Below, piece by piece: positions 9,884-21,064 of a DNA stretch of 64,000 nt. Made by a program: the position numbers and the translations under genes. The DNA comes from Enterobacteriaceae bacterium RIT693 (GTDB taxonomy: Bacteria > Pseudomonadota > Gammaproteobacteria > Enterobacterales > Enterobacteriaceae). The DNA lies in NCBI GenBank assembly GCA_009668225.1, contig WJYK01000016.1:1-64000 (forward strand), written 5' to 3'. The first letter of the stretch is position 1; each line of letters starts with the position of its first letter. Below the pieces are notes generated by a model. The model made no database searches. It was not told where the DNA came from and saw nothing but the letters and a program-made list of their open reading frames with translations.

Positions 9884-9936
9884 TTGCCCGCCTTTGTAAT
9901 TTCGGTATGATACACAAACTAGTTAACAGCGTTAAC
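9884..9936 (+). promoter_or_regulatory. promoter and likely MarR-type operator
   Basis: A -35-like TTGCCC (9884-9889) and -10 TATGAT (9906-9911) are 16 bp apart. Two GTTAAC half-sites separated by AGC (9922-9936) form a palindrome directly downstream of the -10, within or beside the start of transcription. That position suits repression, most simply autorepression by the MarR-domain protein encoded next; this is inference. Confidence 0.6.
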
Positions 9937-9965
9937 CAAATACATTCAACCTTATGTGAGTTTTC

Positions 9966-10892
9966 ATGCAGACCAACGAAATTGAAGAATTCCGCTCCGC
10001 GCTACGGGAAATGGTGCGGGAGCTGGGGATGCTAAACCGGAAAAGCAGCGGCACCGATCTGTCGCCGTTACAAAGCCATATTCTGATCGAGCTGGATCGC
10101 GAAGCGGCCGGAGTAACCGAGCTGGCGCGCCGGCTGTGCGTTGAGAAATCCAGCATCAGCAGAACGCTTCGCGGCCTGGAAAGCGCCAATTTATTGGAAA
10201 GAACGCAGGATGAAAGCGATGGGCGAGCCACTGTGTTCAACCTGAGCCACGAGGGCGTTGCCGCGCTTAAAGATCTAACCGAACACGCTAACGACTTCAC
10301 GGCCCAGGCTCTTTCTCTGGAATCAGACAGCGAAAAACAGCAGATCTATCAGTCAGTCAAATCCCTGACCCATGCGCTGGCTAATGCCCGCAGCCAGCGG
10401 GATCTTGATGTCCGGATCCGGCCAATACGCTCGGAAGACAATCACGCTATCGCCGAAGTTATCCGCCAAAGCTTCCGCGATAACAAAATCGATCATCTCG
10501 AAGGCGTAAGCCTGCACGATCCGGCGCTGAATGACTTAACGACGGCCTATCAAACAGCCGGTTCTGGCTACTGGATTGTTGAGAGCGACGGCAAAATCTT
10601 AGGCGGCGTTGGCATCGCCCCATTGCAGGGCGCGAGTGAAGAATACTGTGAATTGCAGAAACTGTATCTGGATAACAGCGTGACGGGCATGGGGTTAGGA
10701 AGACGCCTGATGGCGCTGGCGATAGCGCAGGCCGAAGCATTCGGCTATCGCTACTGCTACCTTGAAACGCTTGATGAGCTCAGTTCAGCCGTCGCGCTCT
10801 ACGAAACATTCGGTTTCGAACATCTGGACGGTAGCCTCGGCAACACCGGCCACAACAGCTGCGAGATCTGCATGCTTAAAACGCTGAACTAA
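9966..10892 (+). CDS. MarR-type regulator fused to GNAT acetyltransferase
   Basis: The protein has 308 residues in two parts. Residues about 1-145 are a MarR winged helix-turn-helix (VTELARRLCVEKSSISRTLRGLE, then the wing ERTQDESDGRATVFNLS). Residues about 150-305 are a GNAT domain with the acetyl-CoA loop VTGMGLGRRLM and a C-terminal ALYETFGFEH signature. Such fusions are known as bifunctional HTH regulator/N-acetyltransferases; the acetylated substrate is unknown. The ATG at 9966 follows a promoter bearing a GTTAAC palindrome. Its stop lies one base before the rnpB tail repeats. Confidence 0.88.
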   Translation: MQTNEIEEFRSALREMVRELGMLNRKSSGTDLSPLQSHILIELDREAAGVTELARRLCVEKSSISRTLRGLESANLLERTQDESDGRATVFNLSHEGVAALKDLTEHANDFTAQALSLESDSEKQQIYQSVKSLTHALANARSQRDLDVRIRPIRSEDNHAIAEVIRQSFRDNKIDHLEGVSLHDPALNDLTTAYQTAGSGYWIVESDGKILGGVGIAPLQGASEEYCELQKLYLDNSVTGMGLGRRLMALAIAQAEAFGYRYCYLETLDELSSAVALYETFGFEHLDGSLGNTGHNSCEICMLKTLN

Positions 10893-11256
10893 ATGCAAAA
10901 CGCCCCGCAAAGCTTTCACCTGCGGGGCGTTCCTGAATGAGTTGAAGCTGACCGATAAGCCGCTTTCTTTCCATGAATAGCGTCGTGGACAGTCATTCAT
11001 CATATTGTTTCTGAATGCAAAACGCCCCGCCAGCTCTCACTGTGCGGCGCGTTTCTGAATGGTTGAAGCTGACCGATAAGCCGCTTTCCTTCCATGAATA
11101 GCGTCGTGGACAGTCATTCATCATATTGTTTCTGAATGCAAAACGCCCCGCCAGCTCTCACTGTGCGGCGCGTTTCTGAATGGTTGAAGCTGACCGATAA
11201 GCCGCTTTCTTTCCATGAATAGCGTCGTGGACAGTCATTCATCATATTGTTTCTGA
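10893..11256 (-). repeat. three tandem ~121-bp repeats downstream of rnpB
   Basis: Three units start at 10893, 11015 and 11136 (periods 122 and 121 bp); a fourth, partial unit at 11257 merges with rnpB itself. Each holds a terminator-type hairpin followed by a copy of the last bases of the RNase P RNA (GAAGCTGACCGATAAGCC, then GTCGTGGACAGTCATTCA), with about 19 unrelated bases between. Units 2 and 3 share a GCGGCGCG mutation that spoils the hairpin, so one was copied from the other. E. coli rnpB is also followed by tandem repeats of about 113 bp. Confidence 0.9.
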
Positions 11257-11258
11257 AT

Positions 11259-11296
11259 GCAAAACGCCCCGCCAGCTCTCACTGTGCGGGGCGTTT
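11259..11296 (-). terminator. rnpB terminator
   Basis: On the minus strand AACGCCCCGC (complement of 11286-11295) pairs perfectly with GCGGGGCGTT (complement of 11263-11272) and a U-tract follows. It stands 12 bp past the mature 3' end of the RNase P RNA. The tandem repeats carry back-up copies of this hairpin. Confidence 0.9.
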
Positions 11297-11307
11297 CGAC
11301 ATGAATG

Positions 11308-11684
<377 letters not shown>

Positions 11685-11691
11685 GGCGCGC

Positions 11692-11720
11692 AGTATAGAG
11701 GGTTTCACCCTCCCTGTCAC
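11692..11720 (-). promoter_or_regulatory. rnpB promoter
   Basis: On the minus strand a GTGACA -35 (11715-11720) and TATACT -10 (11692-11697) are separated by 17 bp. GCGCGCC follows, a GC-rich discriminator of the stringently controlled type, and the mature RNA begins 8 bases after the -10. Confidence 0.85.
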
Positions 11721-11743
11721 GCGGGCCCGCCAGAAACGAAAAG

Positions 11744-12553
11744 CTAGTCGCCGACAAGCACAACATCAATACCGCTTTTACGCAGCGCGCTCAGGCTTTC
11801 TGCCGGAATACCTTTATCGGTAATCACCCGGTGAATACGCTGGGTATCGATGATTTTATGCAGGCTGGAGCGGTTAAATTTGCTGGAATCCGTGACCACA
11901 ATAATCCGTTCGGCGACTTCACACATTTTACGGTTAAGACGGGCCTCGTCCTCGTTATGGGTGCTCACGCCGCGCTCTGGATCGATGGCATCCACGCCGA
12001 GGAAAAGCATATCGAAATGGAAGTTTTGCAGCGACTGTTCAGCGCTATCGCCGTAAAACGACAGCGACTGACGGCGCAGGTGCCCGCCGGTCATCAGCAC
12101 CTCGACGCCTTCCGCTTCCAGCAGCGCGTTGGCGACGTTAATCCCGTTGGTCATCGCAATCACGTCTTTATGCTGGCGCATAAGACGGGCGATTTCATAC
12201 GTCGTGGTGCCGGAGTCCAGAATCACCTTGTCACCGGGATTAATAAGATCGGCTGCGACCCGCGCGATGCTGCGCTTCAGTGACTTATTCAGCGAGCTTT
12301 TATCCTCCACCGAAGGTTCAGCCACCGCGCTGCCGGGTTCACAAATCAGCGCCCCACCGTAGGCACGAACGGCAATGCCTTGCTTCTCCAGGAAAGCGAG
12401 ATCGTTGCGAATAGTGACGGTAGAGACGCCAAAAAAAGAAGATAAATCATTAACCTGTACGCTTCCCTGCTGGCGAAGGCGCTGAATAATTTGCTCGCGT
12501 CTTTCGCTGGTACCCGGAATACGTTTGTCCGTTGCGGTATCGCTGTTGCTCAT
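11744..12553 (-). CDS. agaR: DeoR-family repressor of the aga regulon, AgaR
   Basis: AgaR represses the N-acetylgalactosamine/galactosamine genes. The 269-residue protein has the DeoR winged helix-turn-helix at about 18-75 ([21 protein letters not shown]) and a sugar-phosphate sensor domain with [10 protein letters not shown] and [12 protein letters not shown] chose the ATG at 12553 because it gives the family start MSNSDTA; the frame opens five codons earlier. It is divergent from kbaZ, and AgaR-type operators lie between them, including one only about 20 bases upstream of its start, so autoregulation is likely. Confidence 0.95.
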   Translation of the reverse strand: MSNSDTATDKRIPGTSERREQIIQRLRQQGSVQVNDLSSFFGVSTVTIRNDLAFLEKQGIAVRAYGGALICEPGSAVAEPSVEDKSSLNKSLKRSIARVAADLINPGDKVILDSGTTTYEIARLMRQHKDVIAMTNGINVANALLEAEGVEVLMTGGHLRRQSLSFYGDSAEQSLQNFHFDMLFLGVDAIDPERGVSTHNEDEARLNRKMCEVAERIIVVTDSSKFNRSSLHKIIDTQRIHRVITDKGIPAESLSALRKSGIDVVLVGD

Positions 12554-12570
12554 AGGGTAACCTTTCAATA

Positions 12571-12594
12571 TATCTTTCGTTTCATTTCTATTTG
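12571..12594. promoter_or_regulatory. AgaR-type operator upstream of agaR
   Basis: The + strand reads ATCTTTCGTTTCATTTCTAT, which agrees with the published AgaR consensus as I recall it (pyrimidine-rich, TTTCRTTTYRTTTY). It is repeated as similar boxes at 12753-12776, 16904-16925 and 16981-17004. It lies close to the agaR start codon. Confidence 0.75.
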
Positions 12595-12752
12595 CCTATT
12601 AACACCTTTCTTTTAGCAGAAAGCAAGCCCCAGGAATCTGCGCTCAAACGGCACTTTCCGCTCTCCGCCACCTTTCATTATGTTTCTTTTGCGAAACAGA
12701 TCTCAATTCCAGTATCTTTCTTTTTATTCTCAAACGTCATTCAGGCACGATT

Positions 12753-12776
12753 AAATGAAATGAATCGAAAGAAAAT
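12753..12776. promoter_or_regulatory. AgaR-type operator upstream of kbaZ
   Basis: On the minus strand the site reads TTTTCTTTCGATTCATTTCA, a close match to the box at 12573. A weaker match (CTTTCTTTTTATTCTC, about 12714-12729) lies between the two, so repressor may span the whole 251-bp agaR-kbaZ gap. No strong sigma-70 hexamers stand out in this gap. Confidence 0.7.
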
Positions 12777-12804
12777 GTTTTAACCCATCGCCGTGGAGAG
12801 GAAA

Positions 12805-14097
12805 GTGAAACAGTTGACCGAATTTGTCGCTAGCCATAAACGGAACAACCAATGCGGGATCTTTGCCGTATGTTCTGCACATCCGCTGGTGCTTGAGGCG
12901 GCTATGCGCCATGCCCGCGAGGCCGGAACCAGCCTGCTTATCGAAGCTACTTCTAACCAGGTCGATCAGTACGGCGGCTATACGGGGATGACGCCGGCGG
13001 ACTTCTGCGGCTTCGTCTACCAACTGGCTGAACAGCATCGCTTCCCCCACGCTAACCTGATTCTCGGCGGCGATCACCTTGGCCCAAACTGCTGGCAAAC
13101 CCGGCCTGCAGAAGAGGCGATGTCTCATGCCGAAGAGCTGATTCGCAGCTATGTGGCCGCAGGTTTCAAGAAAATACACCTCGACTGCAGCATGTCCTGC
13201 GCGGGCGACCCGGTACCGCTCACTGACGATATCGTTGCCGCACGCGCGGCGAGGTTAGCTGCCATTGCCGAACAAACCTGCATCGACCACTTTGGTCAAG
13301 CCGACCTGGTATACATCATCGGCACAGAGGTGCCGGTTCCCGGCGGTGCGCACGAAACCCTTGCCGAGCTGGCCGTCACCACGCCACAGGCGGCCAATGC
13401 CACGCTGGAAGCGCATCGCAACGCCTTCTCTGAACAGGGCCTCAGCGCTATCTGGCCCCGAATTATTGGCCTTGTTGTTCAGCCGGGCGTCGAGTTTGAC
13501 CACACCCAGGTGATTGACTACCAGCCGGAAAAATCTCGCGCGTTAAGCAAAATGATCGAAGCGTCACAGACCATGGTGTTTGAAGCGCACTCGACGGATT
13601 ACCAGACAACGCAGGCGCTACGCCAGCTGGTAGAGGACCACTTTGCAATACTGAAAGTAGGCCCGGCGCTGACCTTTGCCCTGCGCGAAGCGCTTTTCTC
13701 GCTGTCGGCCATCGAACGAGAACTGCTTCCGGCCCACAAATGTTCCGGGCTCAGGGACGTGCTGGAAAGCGTGATGCTCGACCATCCGGAACACTGGCAG
13801 CAGCACTATCACGGCAATGGAGATGCGCTGCGTCTGGCGCGCGGCTACAGCTACTCGGATCGGGTGCGCTATTACTGGCCGGATCGCGACATCGACGACG
13901 CTTACGATGTGCTGGTCAAAAACCTGGCCCATGAACCCCTTCCGCTGCCGTTAATCAGCCAGTATCTGCCGCTTCAGTACGCCAGAGTGCGCGAAGCACA
14001 GCTGGCCGCCAGACCTCACGAACTGATTATCGACCATATTCAGGATGTGCTGCGTCAGTATCACGCGGCCTGTCACGGTGAGCCATCTTCTCATTAA
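12805..14097 (+). CDS. kbaZ: D-tagatose-1,6-bisphosphate aldolase subunit KbaZ
   Basis: KbaZ is the non-catalytic partner needed for full activity and stability of the KbaY aldolase, which makes dihydroxyacetone phosphate and glyceraldehyde-3-phosphate. The protein has about 430 residues (about 426 in E. coli). The conserved blocks [38 protein letters not shown] and [14 protein letters not shown] are present. I prefer the GTG at 12805 (MKQLTEF, GGAGAGG just upstream) to the GTG at 12793. It is the first gene of the kbaZ-agaVWEF operon and is preceded by AgaR operators. Confidence 0.95.
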   Translation: MKQLTEFVASHKRNNQCGIFAVCSAHPLVLEAAMRHAREAGTSLLIEATSNQVDQYGGYTGMTPADFCGFVYQLAEQHRFPHANLILGGDHLGPNCWQTRPAEEAMSHAEELIRSYVAAGFKKIHLDCSMSCAGDPVPLTDDIVAARAARLAAIAEQTCIDHFGQADLVYIIGTEVPVPGGAHETLAELAVTTPQAANATLEAHRNAFSEQGLSAIWPRIIGLVVQPGVEFDHTQVIDYQPEKSRALSKMIEASQTMVFEAHSTDYQTTQALRQLVEDHFAILKVGPALTFALREALFSLSAIERELLPAHKCSGLRDVLESVMLDHPEHWQQHYHGNGDALRLARGYSYSDRVRYYWPDRDIDDAYDVLVKNLAHEPLPLPLISQYLPLQYARVREAQLAARPHELIIDHIQDVLRQYHAACHGEPSSH

Positions 14098-14121
14098 CAC
14101 AATGATAATAAGGGAAATAAC

Positions 14122-14595
14122 ATGCCAAATATTGTCTTAAGCCGCATTGATGAGCGCCTTATCCACGGCCAGGTTGGCGTGCAGTGGGTCGGTTTCTCCG
14201 GCGCTAACCTGGTGCTGGTCGCCAATGATGAGGTAGCGGAAGACCCTATACAGCAAAACCTGATGGAGATGGTGCTGGCGGAAGGGATCGCCGTGCGTTT
14301 CTGGCCGCTGCAAAAAGTCATCGACAACATCCACCGCGCGGCCGACCGCCAGAAGATCCTGCTGGTCTGCAAAAACCCTCAGGACTTCCTCACCCTGGTG
14401 AACGGCAGCGTGCCGGTAAAACGCATCAACGTTGGCAACATGCACTATGTCGAAGGTAAGAAGCAGGTTGCCAAAACCGTGTCGGTCGACGAACAGGACA
14501 TTGCCGCCTTTTCCGGGCTGAAACAGGCCGGCGTAGAGTGTTTTGTCCAGGGCGTGCCGACGGAATCAGCTCAGGATCTTTATAAACTTCTCTGA
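14122..14595 (+). CDS. agaV: PTS N-acetylgalactosamine EIIB component AgaV
   Basis: A 157-residue mannose-family EIIB that passes phosphate from AgaF to the incoming sugar. The phosphorylated histidine is His15 in SRIDERLIHGQVG. Near-identity to E. coli AgaV as I recall it, rather than AgaB, assigns it to the GalNAc transporter. It lies 24 bp after kbaZ with AAGGGA upstream and is followed 10 bp later by agaW. Confidence 0.95.
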   Translation: MPNIVLSRIDERLIHGQVGVQWVGFSGANLVLVANDEVAEDPIQQNLMEMVLAEGIAVRFWPLQKVIDNIHRAADRQKILLVCKNPQDFLTLVNGSVPVKRINVGNMHYVEGKKQVAKTVSVDEQDIAAFSGLKQAGVECFVQGVPTESAQDLYKLL

Positions 14596-14605
14596 GGTAT
14601 TTGCT

Positions 14606-15388
14606 ATGGAAATCAGCTTACTGCAAGCGATAGCGCTGGGCCTGCTGGCTTTTATTGCCGGTCTGGACATGTTCAACGGCCTGACCCATATGCACCGCCC
14701 CGTTGTCCTTGGCCCGCTGGTTGGCCTCATTCTTGGCGACCTGCATACCGGCATTCTCACCGGCGGCACGCTGGAGCTGGTGTGGATGGGGCTGGCCCCC
14801 CTCGCCGGAGCCCAGCCGCCGAACGTGATTATCGGCACCATCGTCGGCACCGCTTTCGCGATCGGCACCGGCGTGAAGCCAGAAGTTGCCGTCGGGGTCG
14901 CGGTGCCTTTCGCGGTTGCGGTACAGATGGGCATCACCTTCCTGTTCTCCGTGATGTCCGGCGTGATGGCGCGAGCCGACCGCATGGCGGCTAACGCCGA
15001 TACCAGAGGCATCGAACGCATCAACTATCTGGCGATGCTCACGCTCGGTATCTTCTATTTTCTGTGCGCTTTCTTGCCGATTTACTTCGGCGCCGACCAT
15101 GCCAAAACGGCCATTGATATGCTGCCCGCGCGGCTCATCGACGGGCTTGGCGTTGCCGGGGGCATCATGCCGGCTATCGGTTTTGCCGTCCTGCTGAAAA
15201 TCATGATGAAAAACGTCTACATCCCCTACTTCATTATCGGCTTTGTGGGCGCGGCCTGGCTGAAGCTGCCGGTGCTGGCGATTGCTGCCGCAGCGCTGGC
15301 GCTGGCGCTGATGGATTTACTGCGCAAAGACCCGACTCCGCCGCAACCCGCCCGCGCTAAGCAAGAGGAATTCGAAGATGGCATCTGA
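14606..15388 (+). CDS. agaW: PTS N-acetylgalactosamine EIIC component AgaW
   Basis: This is the membrane channel subunit (mannose-family EIIC), about 260 residues with several hydrophobic segments and the motif GLTHMHRPVVLGPLVGLILGD near the N-terminus. The ATG at 14606 with GAGGT upstream gives the normal start MEISLLQAIALG; the frame opens earlier inside agaV. It is full length here, whereas in E. coli K-12 agaW is truncated by a deletion, so this GalNAc PTS is probably functional. It overlaps agaE by 11 bp. Confidence 0.93.
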   Translation: MEISLLQAIALGLLAFIAGLDMFNGLTHMHRPVVLGPLVGLILGDLHTGILTGGTLELVWMGLAPLAGAQPPNVIIGTIVGTAFAIGTGVKPEVAVGVAVPFAVAVQMGITFLFSVMSGVMARADRMAANADTRGIERINYLAMLTLGIFYFLCAFLPIYFGADHAKTAIDMLPARLIDGLGVAGGIMPAIGFAVLLKIMMKNVYIPYFIIGFVGAAWLKLPVLAIAAAALALALMDLLRKDPTPPQPARAKQEEFEDGI

Positions 15389-16253
15389 TACCCAAATCCT
15401 TTCTCAGGCCGCAGAGCCTGAAACCGTCATCACCAACGGTAACGACAATATCTATGAAGATCAGAATATTGGAGCGGAGCTAACGCGGAAAGACATTAAC
15501 CGCGTAGCGTGGCGCTCAATGCTGCTGCAGGCCTCGTTTAACTACGAGCGCATGCAGGCCTGCGGCTGGCTGTATGGCCTGCTGCCCGCCCTGAAAAAGA
15601 TCCACACCAACAAACGCGATCTGGCGCGGGCCATGCAGGGGCATATGGGGTTCTTCAATACCCACCCGTTCCTGGTCACCTTTGTTATTGGCATTATTCT
15701 GGCAATGGAACGCTCAAAGCAGGACGTGAACAGCATTCAGAGCACAAAAATCGCCGTTGGCGCGCCGCTTGGCGGCATCGGGGATGCAATGTTCTGGCTG
15801 ACGCTGCTGCCGATATGCGGCGGTATCGGCGCCAGCCTGGCGCTGCAGGGCTCCATCCTCGGCGCTATCGTGTTTATCGTGCTATTCAACGTGGTGCATT
15901 TGGGCCTGCGTTTTGGGCTGGCGCACTATGCTTATCGAATGGGGGTTGCGGCTATTCCGCTGATTAAGGCGAACACCCGCAAGGTAGGGCACGCCGCCTC
16001 CATCGTCGGGATGACGGTCATCGGCGCCCTCGTTGCAACCTATGTCCGGCTGTCTACTACGCTCGAAATTACCGCCGGTGATGCGGTGGTTAAGCTACAG
16101 TCTGACGTCATCGATAAGCTGATGCCGGCGTTTCTTCCGCTGGTTTATACCCTGGCGATGTACGCCCTGGTGCGCCGCGGTTGGAGCCCTCTGCGCCTGA
16201 TTTGTATCACCGTCGTTTTGGCCGTTGTTGGGAAGTTTCTTCACTTCTTATAG
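15378..16253 (+). CDS. agaE: PTS N-acetylgalactosamine EIID component AgaE
   Basis: Mannose-family EIID subunit of 291 residues. The N-terminal 40 residues are hydrophilic; the conserved core LTRKDINRVAWRSMLLQASFNYERMQ and GAPLGGIGDAMFW follow, and hydrophobic segments occupy the C-terminal half. It overlaps the end of agaW, indicating translational coupling, and works with AgaV, AgaW and AgaF as one permease. Confidence 0.94.
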   Translation: MASDTQILSQAAEPETVITNGNDNIYEDQNIGAELTRKDINRVAWRSMLLQASFNYERMQACGWLYGLLPALKKIHTNKRDLARAMQGHMGFFNTHPFLVTFVIGIILAMERSKQDVNSIQSTKIAVGAPLGGIGDAMFWLTLLPICGGIGASLALQGSILGAIVFIVLFNVVHLGLRFGLAHYAYRMGVAAIPLIKANTRKVGHAASIVGMTVIGALVATYVRLSTTLEITAGDAVVKLQSDVIDKLMPAFLPLVYTLAMYALVRRGWSPLRLICITVVLAVVGKFLHFL

Positions 16254-16268
16254 TCAGGAGAAAAGCAG

Positions 16269-16703
16269 ATGTTAAGCATCATTTTGAGCGGCCACGGAGG
16301 CTTTGCCAGCGGCCTGGAGCAGGCGATGAAACAGATCCTCGGCGAGCAGCCGCAAATCATCGCCATCGACTTCCCTGAAACCTCCTCCACGGTACGGCTT
16401 ACTGAACAATTTCAAGCGGCTATAGGCCAGCTTGATGAACGCGAAGGGCTGGTCTTCCTGACGGATCTTCTGGGCGGGACGCCGTTCCGGGTCGCCTCAA
16501 CGCTGGCGCTCGAGAAACCAGAACGCGAGGTAGTCACGGGCATCAACCTCCAGCTGTTGCTTGAAATGGTGCTGGAGCGAGAAGGCTTAAACAGCTGCGA
16601 GTTTCGCCAGATGGCGCTGGAGTGCGGCCATCGTGGCCTGACAAGCCTGGTCGACGAGATGGCTCGCCAGCGCGCCACGGAAGCCAGTGAAGAAGGTATC
16701 TGA
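16269..16703 (+). CDS. agaF: PTS N-acetylgalactosamine EIIA component AgaF
   Basis: A 144-residue mannose-family EIIA. The HPr-phosphorylated residue is His9 in LSGHGGFASG, and the second conserved block LTDLLGGTPF is present. AGGAGAA lies just upstream of the ATG. It is the last gene before a terminator. In E. coli agaA, the GalNAc-6-P deacetylase gene, comes next; here it is missing and a new promoter region leads to agaS. Confidence 0.94.
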   Translation: MLSIILSGHGGFASGLEQAMKQILGEQPQIIAIDFPETSSTVRLTEQFQAAIGQLDEREGLVFLTDLLGGTPFRVASTLALEKPEREVVTGINLQLLLEMVLEREGLNSCEFRQMALECGHRGLTSLVDEMARQRATEASEEGI

Positions 16704-16789
16704 AGCAAATGACCGGGTAGCCCCTCTCCAGTTTCGCCCCCCGTTTAATGAAAGCGGCCTCCTCCGCTGCTTTCATTATGCATCACTTT

Positions 16790-16830
16790 GGCCTGCGGCC
16801 TGCTCCGCCGCAGACCTTTCCTTTTCTTTT
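16790..16830 (+). terminator. terminator after agaF
   Basis: GGCCTGCGGC (16790-16799) pairs with GCCGCAGACC (16807-16816) with one mismatch, and a T-rich run TTTCCTTTTCTTTT follows. A second 9-bp hairpin without a U-tract lies before it (about 16749-16773). Together they separate kbaZ-agaVWEF from agaS-kbaY. Confidence 0.7.
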
Positions 16831-16903
16831 CCATAACGCTTAAACATCAAAAAATATCTTTTTAAATCATTTAATTAAGATAAAAATGACGATCGGCGCC
16901 ATG

Positions 16904-17004
16904 GTTTTCGTTTTATTTCTTTTATACGTATTGATCTTATCAAAACCTTTCTATACATTTCCTTTAAGCACTAACAACCTTTAAATGAAATAAAACGAAA
17001 GGTA
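16904..17004. promoter_or_regulatory. two AgaR-type operators in front of agaS
   Basis: One box on the + strand (GTTTTCGTTTTATTTCTTTT, 16904-16923) and one in the opposite orientation (minus strand CTACCTTTCGTTTTATTTCA, 16985-17004) are 55 bp apart. Both match the boxes in the agaR-kbaZ gap. In E. coli agaS also has its own AgaR-controlled promoter. The 351-bp gap 16704-17054 otherwise holds only the agaF terminator and AT-rich promoter DNA. Confidence 0.75.
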
Positions 17005-17054
17005 GCCATGCGATCCAGCATGACACCTGACTCTGCAATGCTAAGGACTTAGTC

Positions 17055-19101
<2,047 letters not shown>

Positions 19102-19123
19102 CTCACTCCCTTAAGGACCTCTG

Positions 19124-21013
19124 ATGAAGACAATAATAAAAAGCTCTCTACTGATGATGTTGCTAAGTCACGTGGCGATGGCCGCACAGTACCAGTTGGA
19201 AAACGATAACCTTGCCGTCTCTTTCGACGATTCAGGTTCGGCAGCGGTGATTAAAGACCGGCTTTCCGACCATAAACTGGCGCCCATCGAGCTGTTTTTC
19301 CTGACGCTGCCGGATGAAAAGGTTCTCCATACCGCCGACTTTAAAATCAAAAACGTCAGCAAAACCGCAGACGCCATTCGGATTGATTACGAACGGGACG
19401 ACTTCTCGGTCAACGTGACCCTGAAGCTGCTTAAGGGGAAATATGCGGCGGTGGACTATACGCTCCAGGCCAAAGGCCAGCCGCGCGATGTCGCAAAAAT
19501 TACCTTCTTCCCGACCAAAGGCCAGGCTCAGGCACCTTATGTTAACGGTGCCATCAACAGCTCCCCGATCGTCGCGGACAGCTTCTATATGCTGCCGCAA
19601 AAACCAATTGTGAATACCTACGCGTACGAAACCACCACCAACCTGAACGTCGAGCTCAAAACGCCGATTAAAACCGACGCGCCGGTGACCTATACGGTCT
19701 ACTTCGGAACATTTGAAGCAACCGACCAGCTCCGCCGCAGCTTTAACCAGTTTATCAACGCCATGCGTCCACGCCCTTATCAGCCCTATCTGCACTACAA
19801 CAGCTGGATGGACATCGGTTTCTTCACGCCTTACACCGAGAAAGACGTGCTGACACGCATGGATGAATACGCCAGCGAGCTGATAAGCAAACGCGGCGTG
19901 AAGCTCGACGGCTTCCTGCTGGATGACGGCTGGGACGATTTAACCGGAAAATGGCTGTTTGGCCCGGCGTTTAAGCATGGGTTTGGTGCCATCAAAGAAA
20001 AGGCCGACAGCCTGCATACTTCAGTCGGCCTGTGGCTTTCGCCGTGGGGGGGCTATAACAAACCGCGCGACGTGCGCGTTTCACACGCCAAAGAGAACGG
20101 TTTTGAAACCGTAGACGGCAAGTTTGCGCTCTCCGGCCCAAACTATTTCCGCAATTTTAATCAGAAAATTATCGGGCTTATCAAAAACGAACATATCACC
20201 TCGTTTAAGCTCGACGGCATGGGCAACGCGAACTCGTACATCAAAGGCAGCCCGTACGCCTCGGACTTTGATGCCTCCATCGAGCTCATCAGGAACATGC
20301 GCGCCGCCAACAAAGATTTGTTTATCAACCTGACTACCGGCACCGACGCCAGCCCGTCGTGGCTGTTCTACGCCGACTCAATCTGGCGCCAGGGCGATGA
20401 CATTAACGTCTACGGTAAAGGCTCGCCGGTCCAACAGTGGATAACCTATCGTGATGCGGAAACGTACCGCTCAATTGTACGTAAAGGCCCACTGTTCCCG
20501 ATTAACTCCCTGATGTACCACGGCATCGTCAGCGCCGAGCACGCCTACTTTGGGCTGGAAAAAGTACAGACGGATCGGGACTTTGCGGATCAGGCATGGA
20601 GTTACTTTGCCACCGGCACCCAGCTGCAGGAGCTGTACATCACGCCTTCAATGCTGAACAACGCCAAATGGGACACGCTCGCCGACGCGGCCAAATGGTC
20701 ACGGGCAAACAGCAGCGTGCTGGTCGACAGCCACTGGGTTGGCGGCGACCCAACGCAGCTTGAGATTTACGGCTGGGCATCATGGAGTAAAGAGAAAGCC
20801 ATATTGGGTCTGCGTAACCCGTCGGATAAGCCGCAAAGCTACTATCTCGACTTGGGTAAGAGCTTTGAAGTGCCAAACGGTGAGGCCACGAACTTTACGC
20901 TGAAGCAGGTTTACGGCAAGAACGAGACGCTGGCTAACGACTATAGTAAGCCGCTGATTGTGACGCTGAAGCCTTTGGAAACGCTGGTGATTGAGGCTAC
21001 GCCGGTAAACTAA
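19124..21013 (+). CDS. exported GH36-like alpha-glycosidase, probable alpha-GalNAcase or alpha-galactosidase
   Basis: The protein has 629 residues with a signal peptide (MKTIIKSSLLMMLLSHVAMA, cleavage near residue 20). After a beta-rich N-terminal domain, a TIM-barrel carries GH36/GH27-type signatures: YNSW at about 225, FLLDDGWDD at 264-272, and FKLDGMGN at 361-368, where Asp364 fits the nucleophile. WRQGDD at 421-426 offers a candidate acid/base. It follows kbaY by 22 bp with AAGGA upstream and so belongs to the AgaR-controlled transcript. Release of terminal GalNAc or galactose in the periplasm or outside for AgaVWEF uptake is inference; no enzyme assay is implied. Confidence 0.75.
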   Translation: MKTIIKSSLLMMLLSHVAMAAQYQLENDNLAVSFDDSGSAAVIKDRLSDHKLAPIELFFLTLPDEKVLHTADFKIKNVSKTADAIRIDYERDDFSVNVTLKLLKGKYAAVDYTLQAKGQPRDVAKITFFPTKGQAQAPYVNGAINSSPIVADSFYMLPQKPIVNTYAYETTTNLNVELKTPIKTDAPVTYTVYFGTFEATDQLRRSFNQFINAMRPRPYQPYLHYNSWMDIGFFTPYTEKDVLTRMDEYASELISKRGVKLDGFLLDDGWDDLTGKWLFGPAFKHGFGAIKEKADSLHTSVGLWLSPWGGYNKPRDVRVSHAKENGFETVDGKFALSGPNYFRNFNQKIIGLIKNEHITSFKLDGMGNANSYIKGSPYASDFDASIELIRNMRAANKDLFINLTTGTDASPSWLFYADSIWRQGDDINVYGKGSPVQQWITYRDAETYRSIVRKGPLFPINSLMYHGIVSAEHAYFGLEKVQTDRDFADQAWSYFATGTQLQELYITPSMLNNAKWDTLADAAKWSRANSSVLVDSHWVGGDPTQLEIYGWASWSKEKAILGLRNPSDKPQSYYLDLGKSFEVPNGEATNFTLKQVYGKNETLANDYSKPLIVTLKPLETLVIEATPVN

Positions 21014-21022
21014 ACGACGATA

Positions 21023-21052
21023 GAGCGTAGAGAATCATTTGTCTCTGCGCTC
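21023..21052 (+). terminator. possible terminator after the glycosidase gene
   Basis: GAGCGTAGAGA (21023-21033) pairs with TCTCTGCGCTC (21042-21052) as an 11-bp stem with one G-U pair, 10 bp after the stop codon. The U-tract is weak (CTTAACC), so termination efficiency is uncertain. Confidence 0.45.
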
Positions 21053-21064
21053 CTTAACCACGCT

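Noticed and set aside
10893-11256. Tandem repeats considered as a CRISPR array
   Set aside because: Units of 121-122 bp are near-identical throughout with no unique spacers, and they contain the rnpB end and terminator.
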